The notes: generated from the letters alone by a model not told the origin. Numbered from the stretch's first letter, positions 9,284 through 18,426 are shown. The stretch: 64,000 nt of DNA from Alphaproteobacteria bacterium (GCA_020049775.1 JAGVLO010000015.1:62001-126000); one strand, 5' to 3'. Program-made: numbers and translations.

Positions 9284-9688
9284 TCAGCCGCGGCTACGCT
9301 TTTTATCCTCTAAATACATCATGTGATTTGCAACGAATTCTATCCACGCAGGCTGCTGTACTGCGTCTGGCACAAGATTATTCCACTTAAAAGAAAAACA
9401 ATCCCTGCCCTGTTTATCATACACGGTAATGAATATCTGCGACGGCATAGAAGAAAATTTCTCAACAGGCCGGTTCATCATTATACAGGCGGCGCACTGG
9501 CGCACATGGGCGCGAGTATCGTCGAGCAAGGGTGCAATTTGTTCCAGTACGTCCTGCTGCTGGGCAGGATTGCGTAAATGATCATACGTGCGGCGAAGGT
9601 CTTTGGCGAATTTGACTATATGTGGAGAATTGGTCTCGCAGGCATCGGTGAAGTTGTTGATGGCGGTTTGTAGTTTCCAGCCCTCCAT
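9284..9688 (-). CDS. Hypothetical protein downstream of rbfA
   Basis: 134 residues, unrecognised, soluble. AGGGGTT precedes the start. The N-terminal half is helical (FAKDLRRTYDHLRNPAQQQ); the middle has CAACIMMNRP, and the C-terminal half has a beta-rich segment IFITVYDKQGRDCFSFKWNN. It starts 5 bases after rbfA ends, so it is almost surely cotranscribed with the infB operon. Confidence 0.6.
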   Translation of the reverse strand: MEGWKLQTAINNFTDACETNSPHIVKFAKDLRRTYDHLRNPAQQQDVLEQIAPLLDDTRAHVRQCAACIMMNRPVEKFSSMPSQIFITVYDKQGRDCFSFKWNNLVPDAVQQPAWIEFVANHMMYLEDKKRSRG

Positions 9689-9693
9689 AACCC

Positions 9694-10110
9694 CTACTCC
9701 TCGCTTTTGTCTTTCTTGAGGTCTTTGGCCACTGCCGGACTATTCAGCAGGGTTTCAATCTTCTGCGCTTCATCGAACGATTCATCGAGTTTAAAATGAA
9801 TTTTCGGCGTGTGGCGCAGCTTGATGCGCTTGGAGATGTGATGGCGGATTTCCGGCGCGGAATCAATGAGTGCTGCTAAAATCTTTTCCTTGTTCTGTCC
9901 GGCGAGAGGCATGAAGAACGCCGTGGCATTTTTCATGTCTGGTGCTACGCGCACTTCGGAAATGGAAATGGTGATGTCAAACAAATCCGGCGAACGGCAT
10001 TCCCCGCGGATAAAGATATCGGCGAGGATATGGCGGATTTCTTCGCCCACACGCAGCGGACGCTGGCTCGCGGCACCTTTGCCGGAAAAGAGGTCATGAA
10101 GTTTTGCCAT
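9694..10110 (-). CDS. rbfA: 30S ribosome-binding factor RbfA
   Basis: 138 residues. Conserved features are RPLRVGEEIRHILADIFIRGE at the start, the segment ITISEVRVAPDMKNATAFF-like core and RHHISKRIKLRHTPKIHFKLDES (KH-type fold, with the usual RxxPxLxFxxD signature). It binds the free 30S subunit and helps 16S 5'-end maturation. The C-terminus is Lys/Asp/Glu-rich, as in other Alphaproteobacteria. It follows infB by 24 bases, as expected. Confidence 0.95.
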   Translation of the reverse strand: MAKLHDLFSGKGAASQRPLRVGEEIRHILADIFIRGECRSPDLFDITISISEVRVAPDMKNATAFFMPLAGQNKEKILAALIDSAPEIRHHISKRIKLRHTPKIHFKLDESFDEAQKIETLLNSPAVAKDLKKDKSEE

Positions 10111-10134
10111 GGTGATTCTCGCTTAAGAACGGGC

Positions 10135-12675
10135 CTATACAGTGCGTGCCAGTTCTTCCACCTCGAAGCATTCGATTTGGTCGCTGATGCGTATGTCTTC
10201 GTAATTTTCGAACGCCATACCGCATTCCATTCCGCCTTTGACTTCCTTGACTTCGTCTTTGAAGCGTTTGAGCGTCTTGAGCGTACCTTCGTGAATCACC
10301 GTGTTGTCACGCAGCAGGCGAACCTTGCAACCGCGCTTGATGATGCCTTCGGTAACCATACAGCCAGCCACCTTGCCTGCCTTGCTGATGTTGAAGACTT
10401 CGCGGATTTCGGCATAGCCGAGGAAGTTTTCTTTCAGCGTCGGCGACAACATGCCCGACAGTGCAGCTTTCACATCGTCCACCACGTCATAGATAACCGA
10501 GTAGTAGCGGATATTGACTTTTTCCTTGGACGCCAGCTCTTTTGCCTTGGGCGCTGCACGCACGTTAAAGGCTATGATCATGGCACCGGTTGCGCGTGCC
10601 AGCGTTACGTCGGATTCAGAAATACCGCCCACACCGGAGTGCAGGATTTTCACGGCTACTTCAGCACCGGCGAATTTGTTGACTGAACCGGCAATTGCCT
10701 CCACCGAGCCTTGCACGTCACCTTTAATGATAACCGGCAGTTCTTTCACGTTAGTGCCAGCTGCAGTGGAGAATAGCGATTCCATAGTACGCGCTGAAAG
10801 CGCCACATTTTGTTCGCGGATGCGGCGTTCGCGGTATTCTGCGATGTCGCGCGCGGTCTTTTCATTTTCCACGATGGAGAATTTATCGCCCGCTTCCGGC
10901 GGCTGGGAAAGGCCAAGCACCACAACGGGCATGCCCGGGGTGGCTTCTTTAAGTGTCTGGCCTTTGTCATCCATGATGGTGCGCACGCGGCCATAAGCCG
11001 GGCCTGCCACCATGATTTCACCGGCACGCAGAGTACCCTTTTGAACAAGTACGGTTGTGACCACACCCTTGCCCTGATCAAGCTTGGATTCAATAACCGC
11101 GCCGCTGCTGGAGCGGTTCGGGTTTGCCATCAGTTCAAGCACTTCCGCTTGCAGCAGCAGGGATTCTACAAGCTGCTCCAGCCCCTCGCCTGTTTTCGCG
11201 GATACAGGCAATACAATGGTGTCGCCACCGAATTCTTCAGGTACGAGACCTTGTTGCATCAGCTCATTCTTTACGCGTGTTGTATCGGCGCCGGGCTTGT
11301 CAATTTTGTTGATGGCAACCACGATAGGCACTTCCGCTGCTTTTGCGTGGGCAATGGCTTCCTTGGTTTGTTCCATGATGCCGTCGTCAGCGGCGACTAC
11401 CAGCACGACAATGTCGGTCAGGCGTGCGCCGCGTGCGCGCATGGAGGTAAAGGCCTCGTGGCCGGGTGTATCAAGAAAGGTAACTTTCTGGCCACCTGCC
11501 AGCTCTACCTGATAGGCACCGATATGCTGGGTAATTCCACCGGCTTCCTTGGACACAACGTCGGTTTTGCGCAGTGCGTCCAACAGCGAGGTTTTACCAT
11601 GGTCAACATGCCCCATAACGGTAACGACCGGCGGGCGCGATATAAGGTTTTCGCTTGCTTCTTCTTCATCGTCGCGCAGCACGTTTTCCACGTCGCCTTC
11701 GGTGACGCGCTTGAACTTATGACCGAACTCACTTACCACCAATTCGGCGGTGTCGGCGTCGATAGACTGGGTGGCGGTTACCATCATGCCCAGTTTCATG
11801 AGCGTTTTAATAACGTCCACTACGCGTTCCGCCATGCGGTTTGCTAAGTCCTGAACGGTAATGGCTTCAGGGATAACGACTTCGCGGATAACTTTTTCAC
11901 TGGCTTCCTGTCCGCCCATCGCTTTCTTGAGCGCTTTTTCGCGGGCGCGACGAATGGAGGCCAGCGAACGCATGCGCTGTTCTTCTATATTAGAGAGTGC
12001 CTGGTTTACTGTGATCTTGCCGGATGAGCGACGCTCTTCGCTGCCGCGCAGTTTGAGCTTGCCTTTACCTTTGTCGGCACGTTCGCCTTCTTCCTCGATT
12101 AGCGCGTTGTGCGTTGCTTTATGAGTATGTAAAGGAGTGGCTGGCTTTACCGGTGGCTGGCTGATCGTAAGCTTCTTTGAAGCTTCTGCTGTAACATCTG
12201 CCTGCTTTTTTTCTTTTTCAGTAACCAACGGTGAAATCACAACATCAGTTCGCGGTGCAGCGGTTGTAGATTCTTTAGCGGTTGCTTCGCTAAAGGCCCT
12301 CTCTGCTTCTTGTTTAGTGGTGGATTGGCGCTCGCTATGGCGGCGCATTTCTTCTTCGGCGCCCTTCAGTGCTTTGAGGCGCGTCTGTCTTTCGTCCTGT
12401 GTCAGGTGGCGGATGGATTCGTCATCCAGTCCTGTTTCAATAACGGGTGGTGTGTTGTTGATGCTACCGGGCTGTGCCTTTACCTCCACCATGCCGCCGG
12501 TTGCGCCCTGCGCATAGGTACGCGTTTTACGCACTTCTACGGTCACGCTCTTTGAGCGCCCGTGGGTGAAGTTCTGCTTCACCTTGCCGCTTTCGACGGT
12601 TTTAGTGAGTTGCAACCGCCCCGGGTTTGCGACTTTCAGTGTTTCTTTTTTTAGCGTGTCGTTGCTGTCGCTCAT
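10135..12675 (-). CDS. infB: Translation initiation factor IF-2
   Basis: 846 residues. N-terminal third is a low-complexity charged region (residues about 1-250), followed by the IF2_N module (about 270-330), then the GTPase with [15 protein letters not shown] (G1, about 355), [16 protein letters not shown] (G3) and NKIDKPGAD (G4). Domains II-IV follow, with the C-terminal fMet-tRNA-binding domain ([19 protein letters not shown]). It directs initiator tRNA to the 30S subunit and promotes subunit joining. It lies directly after nusA with an 81-base gap that contains no YlxR-type gene. Confidence 0.98.
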   Translation of the reverse strand: MSDSNDTLKKETLKVANPGRLQLTKTVESGKVKQNFTHGRSKSVTVEVRKTRTYAQGATGGMVEVKAQPGSINNTPPVIETGLDDESIRHLTQDERQTRLKALKGAEEEMRRHSERQSTTKQEAERAFSEATAKESTTAAPRTDVVISPLVTEKEKKQADVTAEASKKLTISQPPVKPATPLHTHKATHNALIEEEGERADKGKGKLKLRGSEERRSSGKITVNQALSNIEEQRMRSLASIRRAREKALKKAMGGQEASEKVIREVVIPEAITVQDLANRMAERVVDVIKTLMKLGMMVTATQSIDADTAELVVSEFGHKFKRVTEGDVENVLRDDEEEASENLISRPPVVTVMGHVDHGKTSLLDALRKTDVVSKEAGGITQHIGAYQVELAGGQKVTFLDTPGHEAFTSMRARGARLTDIVVLVVAADDGIMEQTKEAIAHAKAAEVPIVVAINKIDKPGADTTRVKNELMQQGLVPEEFGGDTIVLPVSAKTGEGLEQLVESLLLQAEVLELMANPNRSSSGAVIESKLDQGKGVVTTVLVQKGTLRAGEIMVAGPAYGRVRTIMDDKGQTLKEATPGMPVVVLGLSQPPEAGDKFSIVENEKTARDIAEYRERRIREQNVALSARTMESLFSTAAGTNVKELPVIIKGDVQGSVEAIAGSVNKFAGAEVAVKILHSGVGGISESDVTLARATGAMIIAFNVRAAPKAKELASKEKVNIRYYSVIYDVVDDVKAALSGMLSPTLKENFLGYAEIREVFNISKAGKVAGCMVTEGIIKRGCKVRLLRDNTVIHEGTLKTLKRFKDEVKEVKGGMECGMAFENYEDIRISDQIECFEVEELARTV

Positions 12676-12756
12676 TGCTCTACTATTTCTGACCTGTTTT
12701 CCTGTGCTTATAGTTCAGTTGAGGCACGAAATCCAGTGATTCGTGCCTCCTACTGA

Positions 12757-14292
12757 TTATGCCTTGGGTTCTTCGCCATCAAACCATGACGAACGCGCCT
12801 GCATGATAAGCTGGCCGGCCTCTTCCTGGCTCAGGCCAGTGCCGGGAAGTATATCGAACAGTTCAGCGGTGGAAAGGTCTGCGAAGTCATCCAGTGTAAG
12901 CACCTTGTTTTCACCGAGTTTTTCCAGCCATTCCTGTTTAATTGCAGGGTTCTGGGCGGCAAACTGGATAAGGGTTGCGTCCATGCCAAGGTCTTTGAGT
13001 TTCTTGGCATTTTCCTTCTGGCGGCCTTCCAGCCAATTCTGTGCGCGATTGTGAAGTTCTTGGGCCACGTTATCGTCAAAGCCTTCGATGCTGGCAAGGT
13101 CGTTAACCGGTATGAAAGCCACTTCCTCAATAGAGGTGAAACCTTCGGTGACCAGCAGGTGGGCAATCACTTCTTCTACGTCGAGAGCTTCAACAAACAG
13201 CTGTGACAGTGTGTTGAATTCTTCGGCGCGGCGTTCGGATTCCACGGCTTCGGTCAGTATGTCGATACTCCAGCCGCTAAGCTGTGAAGCAAGGCGCACG
13301 TTCTGGCCGCGGCGACCGATAGCCAGCGAGAGCTGATCATCGGGAACAACGACTTCGATACGGCTCTTGTTTTCGTCGATAACGACCTTGGATACTTCAG
13401 CCGATGACAGGGCATTGACCACGAAGGTGGCAGGATCCTGCGCCCATTCGATGATGTCGATTTTTTCACCCTGCAATTCGTTGACCACTGCCTGTACGCG
13501 TGAACCACGTACCCCCACGCATGAAAGCACGGGGTTGACGCTGGAGTCTTTGGAGTACACGGCGATTTTGGCGCGTGAACCCGGGTCGCGGGCAACGGCT
13601 TTGATAACGATGATGCCGTCGTAGATCTCCGGTACTTCCTGTGCAAACAGGCGGCCGAGGAAATCGGGGTGTGTGCGTGACAGGAAAATCTGCGGGCCGT
13701 TCTTTTCGCGGCGTACGTCGTGGATGTAAGCACGGATACGGTCGCCCGGGCGGAACACTTCCCTCGGGATGAGGTCGTCACGGCGGATCATGGCTTCGGT
13801 ACGGCCGAAATCTACAATTACGTTGCCGTATTCTACGCGCTTCACGGTGCCGCTGACGATTTCGCCAATCTTATCCTTGAATTCGTTGAACTGCTTCTCG
13901 CGTTCGGCATCACGCACCTTCTGCAACACCACCTGCTTGGCGGTCTGTGCGGCTACGCGGCCGAAGTCAATCGGTGGCAGCAGGTCTTTGATTTCACCGC
14001 CTAGCTCAAGTTCCTTGTCTATTTTCTTGGCGTCTTTAAGCGTCAGTTCGGTGATTTCGTTTTCAACCGCTTCAACCACGGTGCGTACGCGGTACAGCTT
14101 TATTTCGCCGGTTTTCTTATCGATCTCGGCGCGGATATCATGCTCATGGCCGTATTTGCGGCGACCTGCCACTTGAATGGCCTGCTCCATGGCTTCCAGT
14201 ACGGAGTCTTTCGACAGCCCTTTTTCACGCGCTACTGCATCGGCAATCTGTAAGAGTTCCGTGCTTCCGTAAATTGCTTGGCTTGCACCCAT
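12757..14292 (-). CDS. nusA: Transcription termination/antitermination factor NusA
   Basis: 511 residues. N-terminal RNA-polymerase-binding domain, S1 domain (GTVKRVEYGNVIVDFG, about 135-200), two KH domains (SVNPVLSCVGVRGSRVQAV and LAIGRRGQNVRLASQLSGW) and two C-terminal helix-hairpin-helix repeats (about 365-500), an arrangement typical of Proteobacteria. It controls pausing, termination and antitermination. Located between rimP (24-base gap) and infB. The leader hairpin upstream of rimP could be a site of NusA autoregulation. Confidence 0.98.
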   Translation of the reverse strand: MGASQAIYGSTELLQIADAVAREKGLSKDSVLEAMEQAIQVAGRRKYGHEHDIRAEIDKKTGEIKLYRVRTVVEAVENEITELTLKDAKKIDKELELGGEIKDLLPPIDFGRVAAQTAKQVVLQKVRDAEREKQFNEFKDKIGEIVSGTVKRVEYGNVIVDFGRTEAMIRRDDLIPREVFRPGDRIRAYIHDVRREKNGPQIFLSRTHPDFLGRLFAQEVPEIYDGIIVIKAVARDPGSRAKIAVYSKDSSVNPVLSCVGVRGSRVQAVVNELQGEKIDIIEWAQDPATFVVNALSSAEVSKVVIDENKSRIEVVVPDDQLSLAIGRRGQNVRLASQLSGWSIDILTEAVESERRAEEFNTLSQLFVEALDVEEVIAHLLVTEGFTSIEEVAFIPVNDLASIEGFDDNVAQELHNRAQNWLEGRQKENAKKLKDLGMDATLIQFAAQNPAIKQEWLEKLGENKVLTLDDFADLSTAELFDILPGTGLSQEEAGQLIMQARSSWFDGEEPKA

Positions 14293-14316
14293 AGGTCTTG
14301 CGTCCTTCTCAAATAA

Positions 14317-14841
14317 TTACGTTTTAATATGTTTTTTCTTCTTGTTGCTGCCGCTATCCTTCTTCATGGCGGTTGCAACCAGTTCGTCGGTCAACACCAG
14401 CTTGGCGCTGCGAATATTGCTATATGCAATGCGCGCTTCGCCTTCCGGCATATCCATAATCACATGTTCGCCCTCCATTCCCTTCAGTATGCCGCGGAAA
14501 CGCTTGCGGCCGTCGAGAGGAATAAAAGTTTCGCATTTAGCTTCGCAACCTGCGTATTTGGTATAATCCACAGGGCGCGTCAGCGGGCGGTCCAGCCCGG
14601 GCGAGCTTACTTCGAGGTCATACGCACTCTGGATAGGGTCTTCCACATCCAGCAGGGCAGATACCGTTCGGCTGATTTCAGCGCAGTCGTCAAAACCCAT
14701 GGCCTGCTCGTCCTGACGTTCTGCAACGATGGTCAGGGTTTTACGGCGCAAGCCGTCCGCCAGCTTGATTTGCACCACCGTGTAGCCCATCACTGCCAGT
14801 GACGGCTCAATGGTATCGGTTATTTTTTGTAATATATCCAT
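14317..14841 (-). CDS. rimP: Ribosome maturation factor RimP
   Basis: 174 residues. Recognised by the N-terminal alpha/beta domain with the pattern GYTVVQIKL and CAEISRTVSALLD, the signature YDLEVSSPGLDRPLTRP, and the C-terminal SH3-like domain (GILKGMEGEHVIMDM). It ends with a Lys-rich tail. RimP assists 30S assembly. It is the first gene of the nusA-infB-rbfA operon, and it is preceded by the leader hairpin at 14896-14920 and promoter at 14929-14956. Confidence 0.97.
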   Translation of the reverse strand: MDILQKITDTIEPSLAVMGYTVVQIKLADGLRRKTLTIVAERQDEQAMGFDDCAEISRTVSALLDVEDPIQSAYDLEVSSPGLDRPLTRPVDYTKYAGCEAKCETFIPLDGRKRFRGILKGMEGEHVIMDMPEGEARIAYSNIRSAKLVLTDELVATAMKKDSGSNKKKKHIKT

Positions 14842-14888
14842 AGGTTACGGCTATTTCGTACAAATTGTGTTTCTGTCAGATTTCAGGT

Positions 14889-14920
14889 AAAATAAAAAGG
14901 TGGGTTGTTTGCCCACCTTT
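14889..14920 (-). terminator. Leader hairpin with U-tract before rimP (possible attenuator)
   Basis: On the minus strand AAAGGTGGG and CCCACCTTT form a 9-pair stem, followed by TTTTTATTTT. It lies 48 bases upstream of rimP and only a few bases after the predicted transcription start. No gene upstream of it is transcribed leftward, so it is not an ordinary end-of-gene terminator. Confidence 0.6.
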
Positions 14921-14928
14921 GCCGCGCC

Positions 14929-14956
14929 ATTATATGCAAAATTGACACGCCTTCAA
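14929..14956 (-). promoter_or_regulatory. Predicted sigma-70 promoter of the rimP-nusA-infB operon
   Basis: Minus-strand -10 TATAAT (perfect, 14929-14934) and -35 TTGAAG (14951-14956) are separated by 16 bases. The predicted start falls at about 14920, right at the leader hairpin. Confidence 0.55.
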
Positions 14957-15005
14957 TCTTTTTTTGAAAATTTTCTTGTTTTTCTAGTGGCAGACAAAAA
15001 AATGT

Positions 15006-15034
15006 TTGGAATATCAATATAATTTTATTATAAG
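15006..15034 (+). promoter_or_regulatory. Possible promoter of the Ala/Pro-repeat gene
   Basis: TTGGAA and TATAAG with a 17-base spacer, about 52 bases before ATG 15086. The region is very AT-rich, so chance matches are easy. Confidence 0.3.
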
Positions 15035-15085
15035 CCTTAGTATCGAATTCTGTCGATACACACTCACCTTTAGGAGCCTAATATC

Positions 15086-15439
15086 ATGAAGAAAGTGCTT
15101 TTTTATCTCTTTATTGCATTTATCGGCGTGGCGACCATTTACGCTATATGGTACCCGGTGTTAAACCCACAGCAAGCAAGCCCCGGCGCAACTCCCTCAA
15201 CCGGCATGATGGGCGGCACCACTACTGATGCCGCAGCAGGTAAAGCTCCGGAAGCCACTCCCGCTCCTGTAGCTGCGCCAGCTCCTGTAGCAGCTCCGGC
15301 TCCTGCAGCTGATCCAGCTGCTGCTCCGGCTCCTGTAGCTGACCCAGCCGCTGCTCCGGCCCCTGCAGCTGACCCAGCTGCTGCTCCGGCCCCTGCAGCT
15401 GACCCAGCTGCTGCTCCGGCAGTTCCGCCGTCAGAATAA
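15086..15439 (+). CDS. Inner-membrane-anchored Ala/Pro repeat protein
   Basis: 117 residues. Residues 5-25 form an N-terminal membrane anchor (VLFYLFIAFIGVATIYAIWY). From residue about 55 the protein consists of Ala-Pro-rich repeats, with four 10-residue units of the type PAADPAAAPA. Such tails span the periplasm as extended rods in TonB-like and other envelope proteins, but no functional C-terminal domain follows. GGAGCC precedes ATG and a strong terminator follows the stop, so it is a one-gene unit. No function is assigned. Confidence 0.75.
   Translation: MKKVLFYLFIAFIGVATIYAIWYPVLNPQQASPGATPSTGMMGGTTTDAAAGKAPEATPAPVAAPAPVAAPAPAADPAAAPAPVADPAAAPAPAADPAAAPAPAADPAAAPAVPPSE
15301..15420 (+). 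repeat. Four tandem 30-base repeats inside the Ala/Pro gene
   Basis: Units start at 15301, 15331, 15361 and 15391; the last two are identical and the others differ at a few positions. Each unit encodes 10 residues, so slippage would change protein length without a frameshift. Confidence 0.9.
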
Positions 15440-15460
15440 TATCTACGGCTACGCTAAAAT

Positions 15461-15488
15461 AAAAAAGGAGGCTTTGGCCTCCTTTTTT
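15461..15488 (+). terminator. Rho-independent terminator of the Ala/Pro-repeat gene
   Basis: GGAGGC and GCCTCC with a 4-base loop, extended by A and T flanks, followed by six T residues. Confidence 0.85.
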
Positions 15489-15529
15489 ATTGCCTGGATT
15501 TATTTGTAATTTTTTGGCCCACAAATGCG

Positions 15530-15565
15530 AACGGGCCTTCTCTCCTTGCGGAGAAAAGGCCCGTT
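15530..15565. repeat. Long hairpin at the 3' end of the DUF1559 gene
   Basis: AACGGGCCTTCTCTCC and GGAGAAAAGGCCCGTT pair over 16 positions with one mismatch and a 4-base loop. It lies 23 bases beyond the stop of the DUF1559 gene. There is no T-run on either side, unlike the native terminators nearby. Confidence 0.8.
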
Positions 15566-15588
15566 AAGGCGTTGCATATGACGTTACG

Positions 15589-16536
15589 TCACGGCACCGA
15601 CACGACCTCGCCACCGTTGCGGGTGGAAAGGCCTTGCAGCACCGTAGAGTCCGTACCCTCTGCAATGTAGCGTACGCTGCCATCACAGAAGAGCATGTTG
15701 CCGAAGCACGCGCCGTACTTCACCTTGGGGTCCGTCGGATCGTCATTCACCTTTCGGTTTCCGACATACCCGGGGGCCATGGTCACCAGCCCGTACATAG
15801 GGTTGGTGATCGTGTACGGCAAGGCTTGCGGATACGGATTTCCACCCGTATTCGCCATCGTCCCAGTTAAGGGAGCGAACCTGCTGCCAGCAATCAGGAT
15901 GGTGTTTGAAGTCCCATCCGTGATGTCTGCCAGCCGCACCACGCCCATCGGCCGGCTTGCTGCATTGTACACCGTCCGCATGTCCCTTCCACCAGCACCG
16001 TTCACCCCGTGAGGGAATCCCGATGTTTGGTAGTACGTATTAAACGGCCCGAACGAAGTCGGATCGTAATTCGTAGGGATCACGCTTCCGGCGGACAGCG
16101 CATAGTCGCACTGGCCAGGGAAGGTCTGGCTGTACAGCGGGTTTTGGAAAATCTTGAGGCCGTTGCGGGCCAGATTTTCATTCCCGGGTCCAAACCACCA
16201 GCTCTCCTTGTCATAAGCGCTGGCATAGTTGCCTTGCTCGATGTAGGGGAGGATCTGGATTTGCCAGCTCTCGATCACTTCGGCGTTCAGCGTCTTGCTG
16301 AAGTACCGGGTGTTGTTGAGCGGCAAGTAGCCCTTGTCCTGCTCGTGCATCATCGCTGCTAACCCCAATTGCTTGAGGTTGTTCGCGTCTTGGATACGAG
16401 CCGCTGCCTGCCGAACCCGCTGGACGGCGGGGAGCAGGAGACCGATCAGGATGCCGATGATCGCAATGACCACCAGCACTTCCACCAACGTCATGCCCAT
16501 CCGAGAATTCGTCTTCGTCTGAGTCTGCGCCTTCAT
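15589..16536 (-). CDS. DUF1559 pseudopilin of Planctomycetes type
   Basis: 315 residues. It starts with a short basic leader and a prepilin-like segment [18 protein letters not shown] followed by [16 protein letters not shown] and NNLKQLGLA, which is the DUF1559 N-terminus. The C-terminal hallmark [16 protein letters not shown] and the ending [12 protein letters not shown] are also characteristic. This family is massively expanded in Planctomycetes and rare elsewhere. The cleavage position has Met-Gly-Met rather than the usual Gly-Phe-Thr, so processing is uncertain. GAGGG precedes ATG. Function in planctomycetes is unknown; likely a pilin-like surface protein. Codon use (many GTC, ATC, CCG) differs from neighbours, suggesting transfer. 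Confidence 0.85.
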   Translation of the reverse strand: MKAQTQTKTNSRMGMTLVEVLVVIAIIGILIGLLLPAVQRVRQAAARIQDANNLKQLGLAAMMHEQDKGYLPLNNTRYFSKTLNAEVIESWQIQILPYIEQGNYASAYDKESWWFGPGNENLARNGLKIFQNPLYSQTFPGQCDYALSAGSVIPTNYDPTSFGPFNTYYQTSGFPHGVNGAGGRDMRTVYNAASRPMGVVRLADITDGTSNTILIAGSRFAPLTGTMANTGGNPYPQALPYTITNPMYGLVTMAPGYVGNRKVNDDPTDPKVKYGACFGNMLFCDGSVRYIAEGTDSTVLQGLSTRNGGEVVSVP

Positions 16537-16707
16537 GTTGCCCTCGTAAAAAGGGACCAGCGTTACCTATTCGGGATAGCGAAGTTGCTATCTCGTCAGT
16601 AATCGCAAAACAGGTTAATTCTATCAGAAATTCATGGGTTTGTGTTAACTAATTAAAGCCCACCCAACCTGATTTGGTTGCATAGCGGCAGTTTACCCTA
16701 TTGATAA

Positions 16708-16833
16708 TTAATATTTATTTATTTTACGCGCCATAGCCTGCCATTGTGCTTCAAATGGATTTACATTTTTTCCCCAACCACTATCTTTGTCACCAACAGG
16801 GAAACAAGGCTCAAAAGATGTAGAGTGATTCAT
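16708..16833 (-). CDS. Possible 41-residue small protein
   Basis: Open frame from ATG 16833 to stop 16708; its start overlaps the ATG of the rightward gene at 16832. The product contains PVGDKDSGWGKNVNPFEAQW, which looks more protein-like than random AT-rich sequence. No family recognised. Kept only as a candidate. Confidence 0.25.
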   Translation of the reverse strand: MNHSTSFEPCFPVGDKDSGWGKNVNPFEAQWQAMARKINKY

Positions 16834-17593
16834 GTCTGCACAAAGCCATAAATGCCACACTGTCAAGATCTGCGAAGACATCACCATCAAGGGCGTTGAG
16901 GTGACGCTGGATTCCTATAATCCGGATGGCAATAAGCTGCATGTTGTGTGCGGTTTTCCTTTCGATAGCGACCTTGCTGAATCACTTATCAAAACCATCG
17001 AGCTGCAGTTGAAGCGTACCGGAATCACCTGCACCCACAGCGCACTGATTCCACATGGCGTGGAAAATAAAAACCTCGAGCATCACACGGTCATCACCGG
17101 ACTTCCGGCGGATGAGTGTAAGGACCATCATTTGTTTGATTTGGCGTTGAAAGCCGTGTTAGAGGCAGATTACAAGCATTTCGCAGGAACATTGCTGGGC
17201 AAGGATTTAGAGAGCAATCCGCAACCGCCCGAAGATATAGACCGCGAAGATTTGCGCCGTCACTACTGGTCGGTAATCAGTAAAGTGTGGCCGCGCACGC
17301 CTGAACAGTTTTTTGGTGAAGGAAACGGACAGGTTCCGCCATCGCTTGCCCGCGACGAGGACTTCATGGATTTACGTCGCCAGATGCTGGAGGACGCCAC
17401 AAAGATAGCGATACGCTATCACCTGAAGCCTGATTTCGATTTACAGGAAATGCTGAATCGCTGCGTCAGCACGCATTTATGCGAGTGGGAATTCGTTCCG
17501 GAAAAATCTGACGCAATAACCACGCTGGTAGCGTCGCGCGCTGTAAACAGCCTTGATAACGATATTGGACGTTCGAACGGGAATGAACGCTAG
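16832..17593 (+). CDS. Hypothetical protein
   Basis: 253 residues, not recognised. Soluble, acidic; the N-terminal half alternates beta and helical segments (VKICEDITIKGVEVTLDSYN, LHVVCGFPF) and the C-terminal half is helical (DLRRQMLEDATKIAIRYHL). No signal peptide or membrane segment. The stop codon is shared with the convergent sigma-like gene through the palindrome CTAG. Confidence 0.65.
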   Translation: MSAQSHKCHTVKICEDITIKGVEVTLDSYNPDGNKLHVVCGFPFDSDLAESLIKTIELQLKRTGITCTHSALIPHGVENKNLEHHTVITGLPADECKDHHLFDLALKAVLEADYKHFAGTLLGKDLESNPQPPEDIDREDLRRHYWSVISKVWPRTPEQFFGEGNGQVPPSLARDEDFMDLRRQMLEDATKIAIRYHLKPDFDLQEMLNRCVSTHLCEWEFVPEKSDAITTLVASRAVNSLDNDIGRSNGNER

Positions 17594-18357
17594 CGGCGCT
17601 GGGCTGCGTGCTGTGTTTTAGCGGTCTCTTCGCTGCCAGCCAGCCCCAGCACATCCAACACAGATACTTTTTCGAACTTGAGCAGTGCGAGGTCGTCTTC
17701 CATCAACTGCTTGAGGTCGTGACCTTCGATGCCGGGGTCTGAGGCGTAACACTCCATTACTTTACTGAAAAAACGAAAGACGCGCATATTGATAGCCGGA
17801 GATTCCTCGCCAAGCTTTTCGGCAATTTCTTCGTACGTTTTCCCCTCGAGTTTCATGATGACGCTTTGTACGACTTTATCGTCCTTGCCCTTCAATGTCA
17901 GTGTGAAGGCACGCCGCAGGCGCTGGCATGCTGCTTCTAATTCTTCCGTGTTTTCCGCTTCCTTGTCAGGTTCACGCGCAATGCTTCTGGCATCGCTCTC
18001 TTCAAGGGTTACATAACGCTTATTGTGTTTGTACTTGTCGAGGTAATCCATTTTTATTGCACGAAGCGCATAGGAGGCGAATTTCTCAGGCGCTACATGG
18101 CCATCGGGTAAGGTAAGCAGTGCCATGAGTTTTTCATCAGCGGCACTCTCGTCAAATCTGCTCCCTATGCTGGTATGGGCGATTGCAAACAAAATATGGC
18201 GCATGGGCTGTATGATGGCGTTGTATTCGGGGTCATTGGCGTCGAGCGCTTTCATGCTGCGTCCTGCACGGTATGCTAGGAACTGCGCATAAAGTTCGCT
18301 GATATCTTCTGATACGCTCATTGGCAATGCCGCCTGTTCCGGTTTTGCGTCCTGCAC
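17590..18357 (-). CDS. Putative sigma-70-family-like regulator
   Basis: 255 residues. Residues 92-115 (EKFASYALRAIKMDYLDKYK) resemble sigma region 2, where a helix leads into a DYLDK-type segment. Residues 160-200 (VVQSVIMKLEGKTYEEIAEK then INMRVFRFFSKV) resemble the region 4 helix-turn-helix. The flanks (1-80 and 205-255) are unlike classic ECF factors. It may be a divergent ECF sigma factor or a DNA-binding protein of similar fold. No anti-sigma gene is adjacent. Confidence 0.45.
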   Translation of the reverse strand: MQDAKPEQAALPMSVSEDISELYAQFLAYRAGRSMKALDANDPEYNAIIQPMRHILFAIAHTSIGSRFDESAADEKLMALLTLPDGHVAPEKFASYALRAIKMDYLDKYKHNKRYVTLEESDARSIAREPDKEAENTEELEAACQRLRRAFTLTLKGKDDKVVQSVIMKLEGKTYEEIAEKLGEESPAINMRVFRFFSKVMECYASDPGIEGHDLKQLMEDDLALLKFEKVSVLDVLGLAGSEETAKTQHAAQRR

Positions 18358-18402
18358 TTTTGTCGCATGATTATGCCACTCGCCAGCAGTTTATCAATAA
18401 AT

Positions 18403-18426
18403 ATTAACCATTTACGGCCGGTTAAT
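18403..18426. promoter_or_regulatory. Palindrome ATTAACC-N10-GGTTAAT between divergent genes
   Basis: Perfect 7-base inverted repeat in the intergenic region between the sigma-like gene and the rightward gene at 18518; a second overlapping repeat (ATTTAC...GTAAAT) nests in it. Position and symmetry fit an operator for one or both promoters. Confidence 0.35.

Noticed and set aside
10810-11847. 345-residue open frame antisense to infB
   Set aside because: Lies wholly opposite the conserved GTPase domain; composition is that of a codon-shadow.
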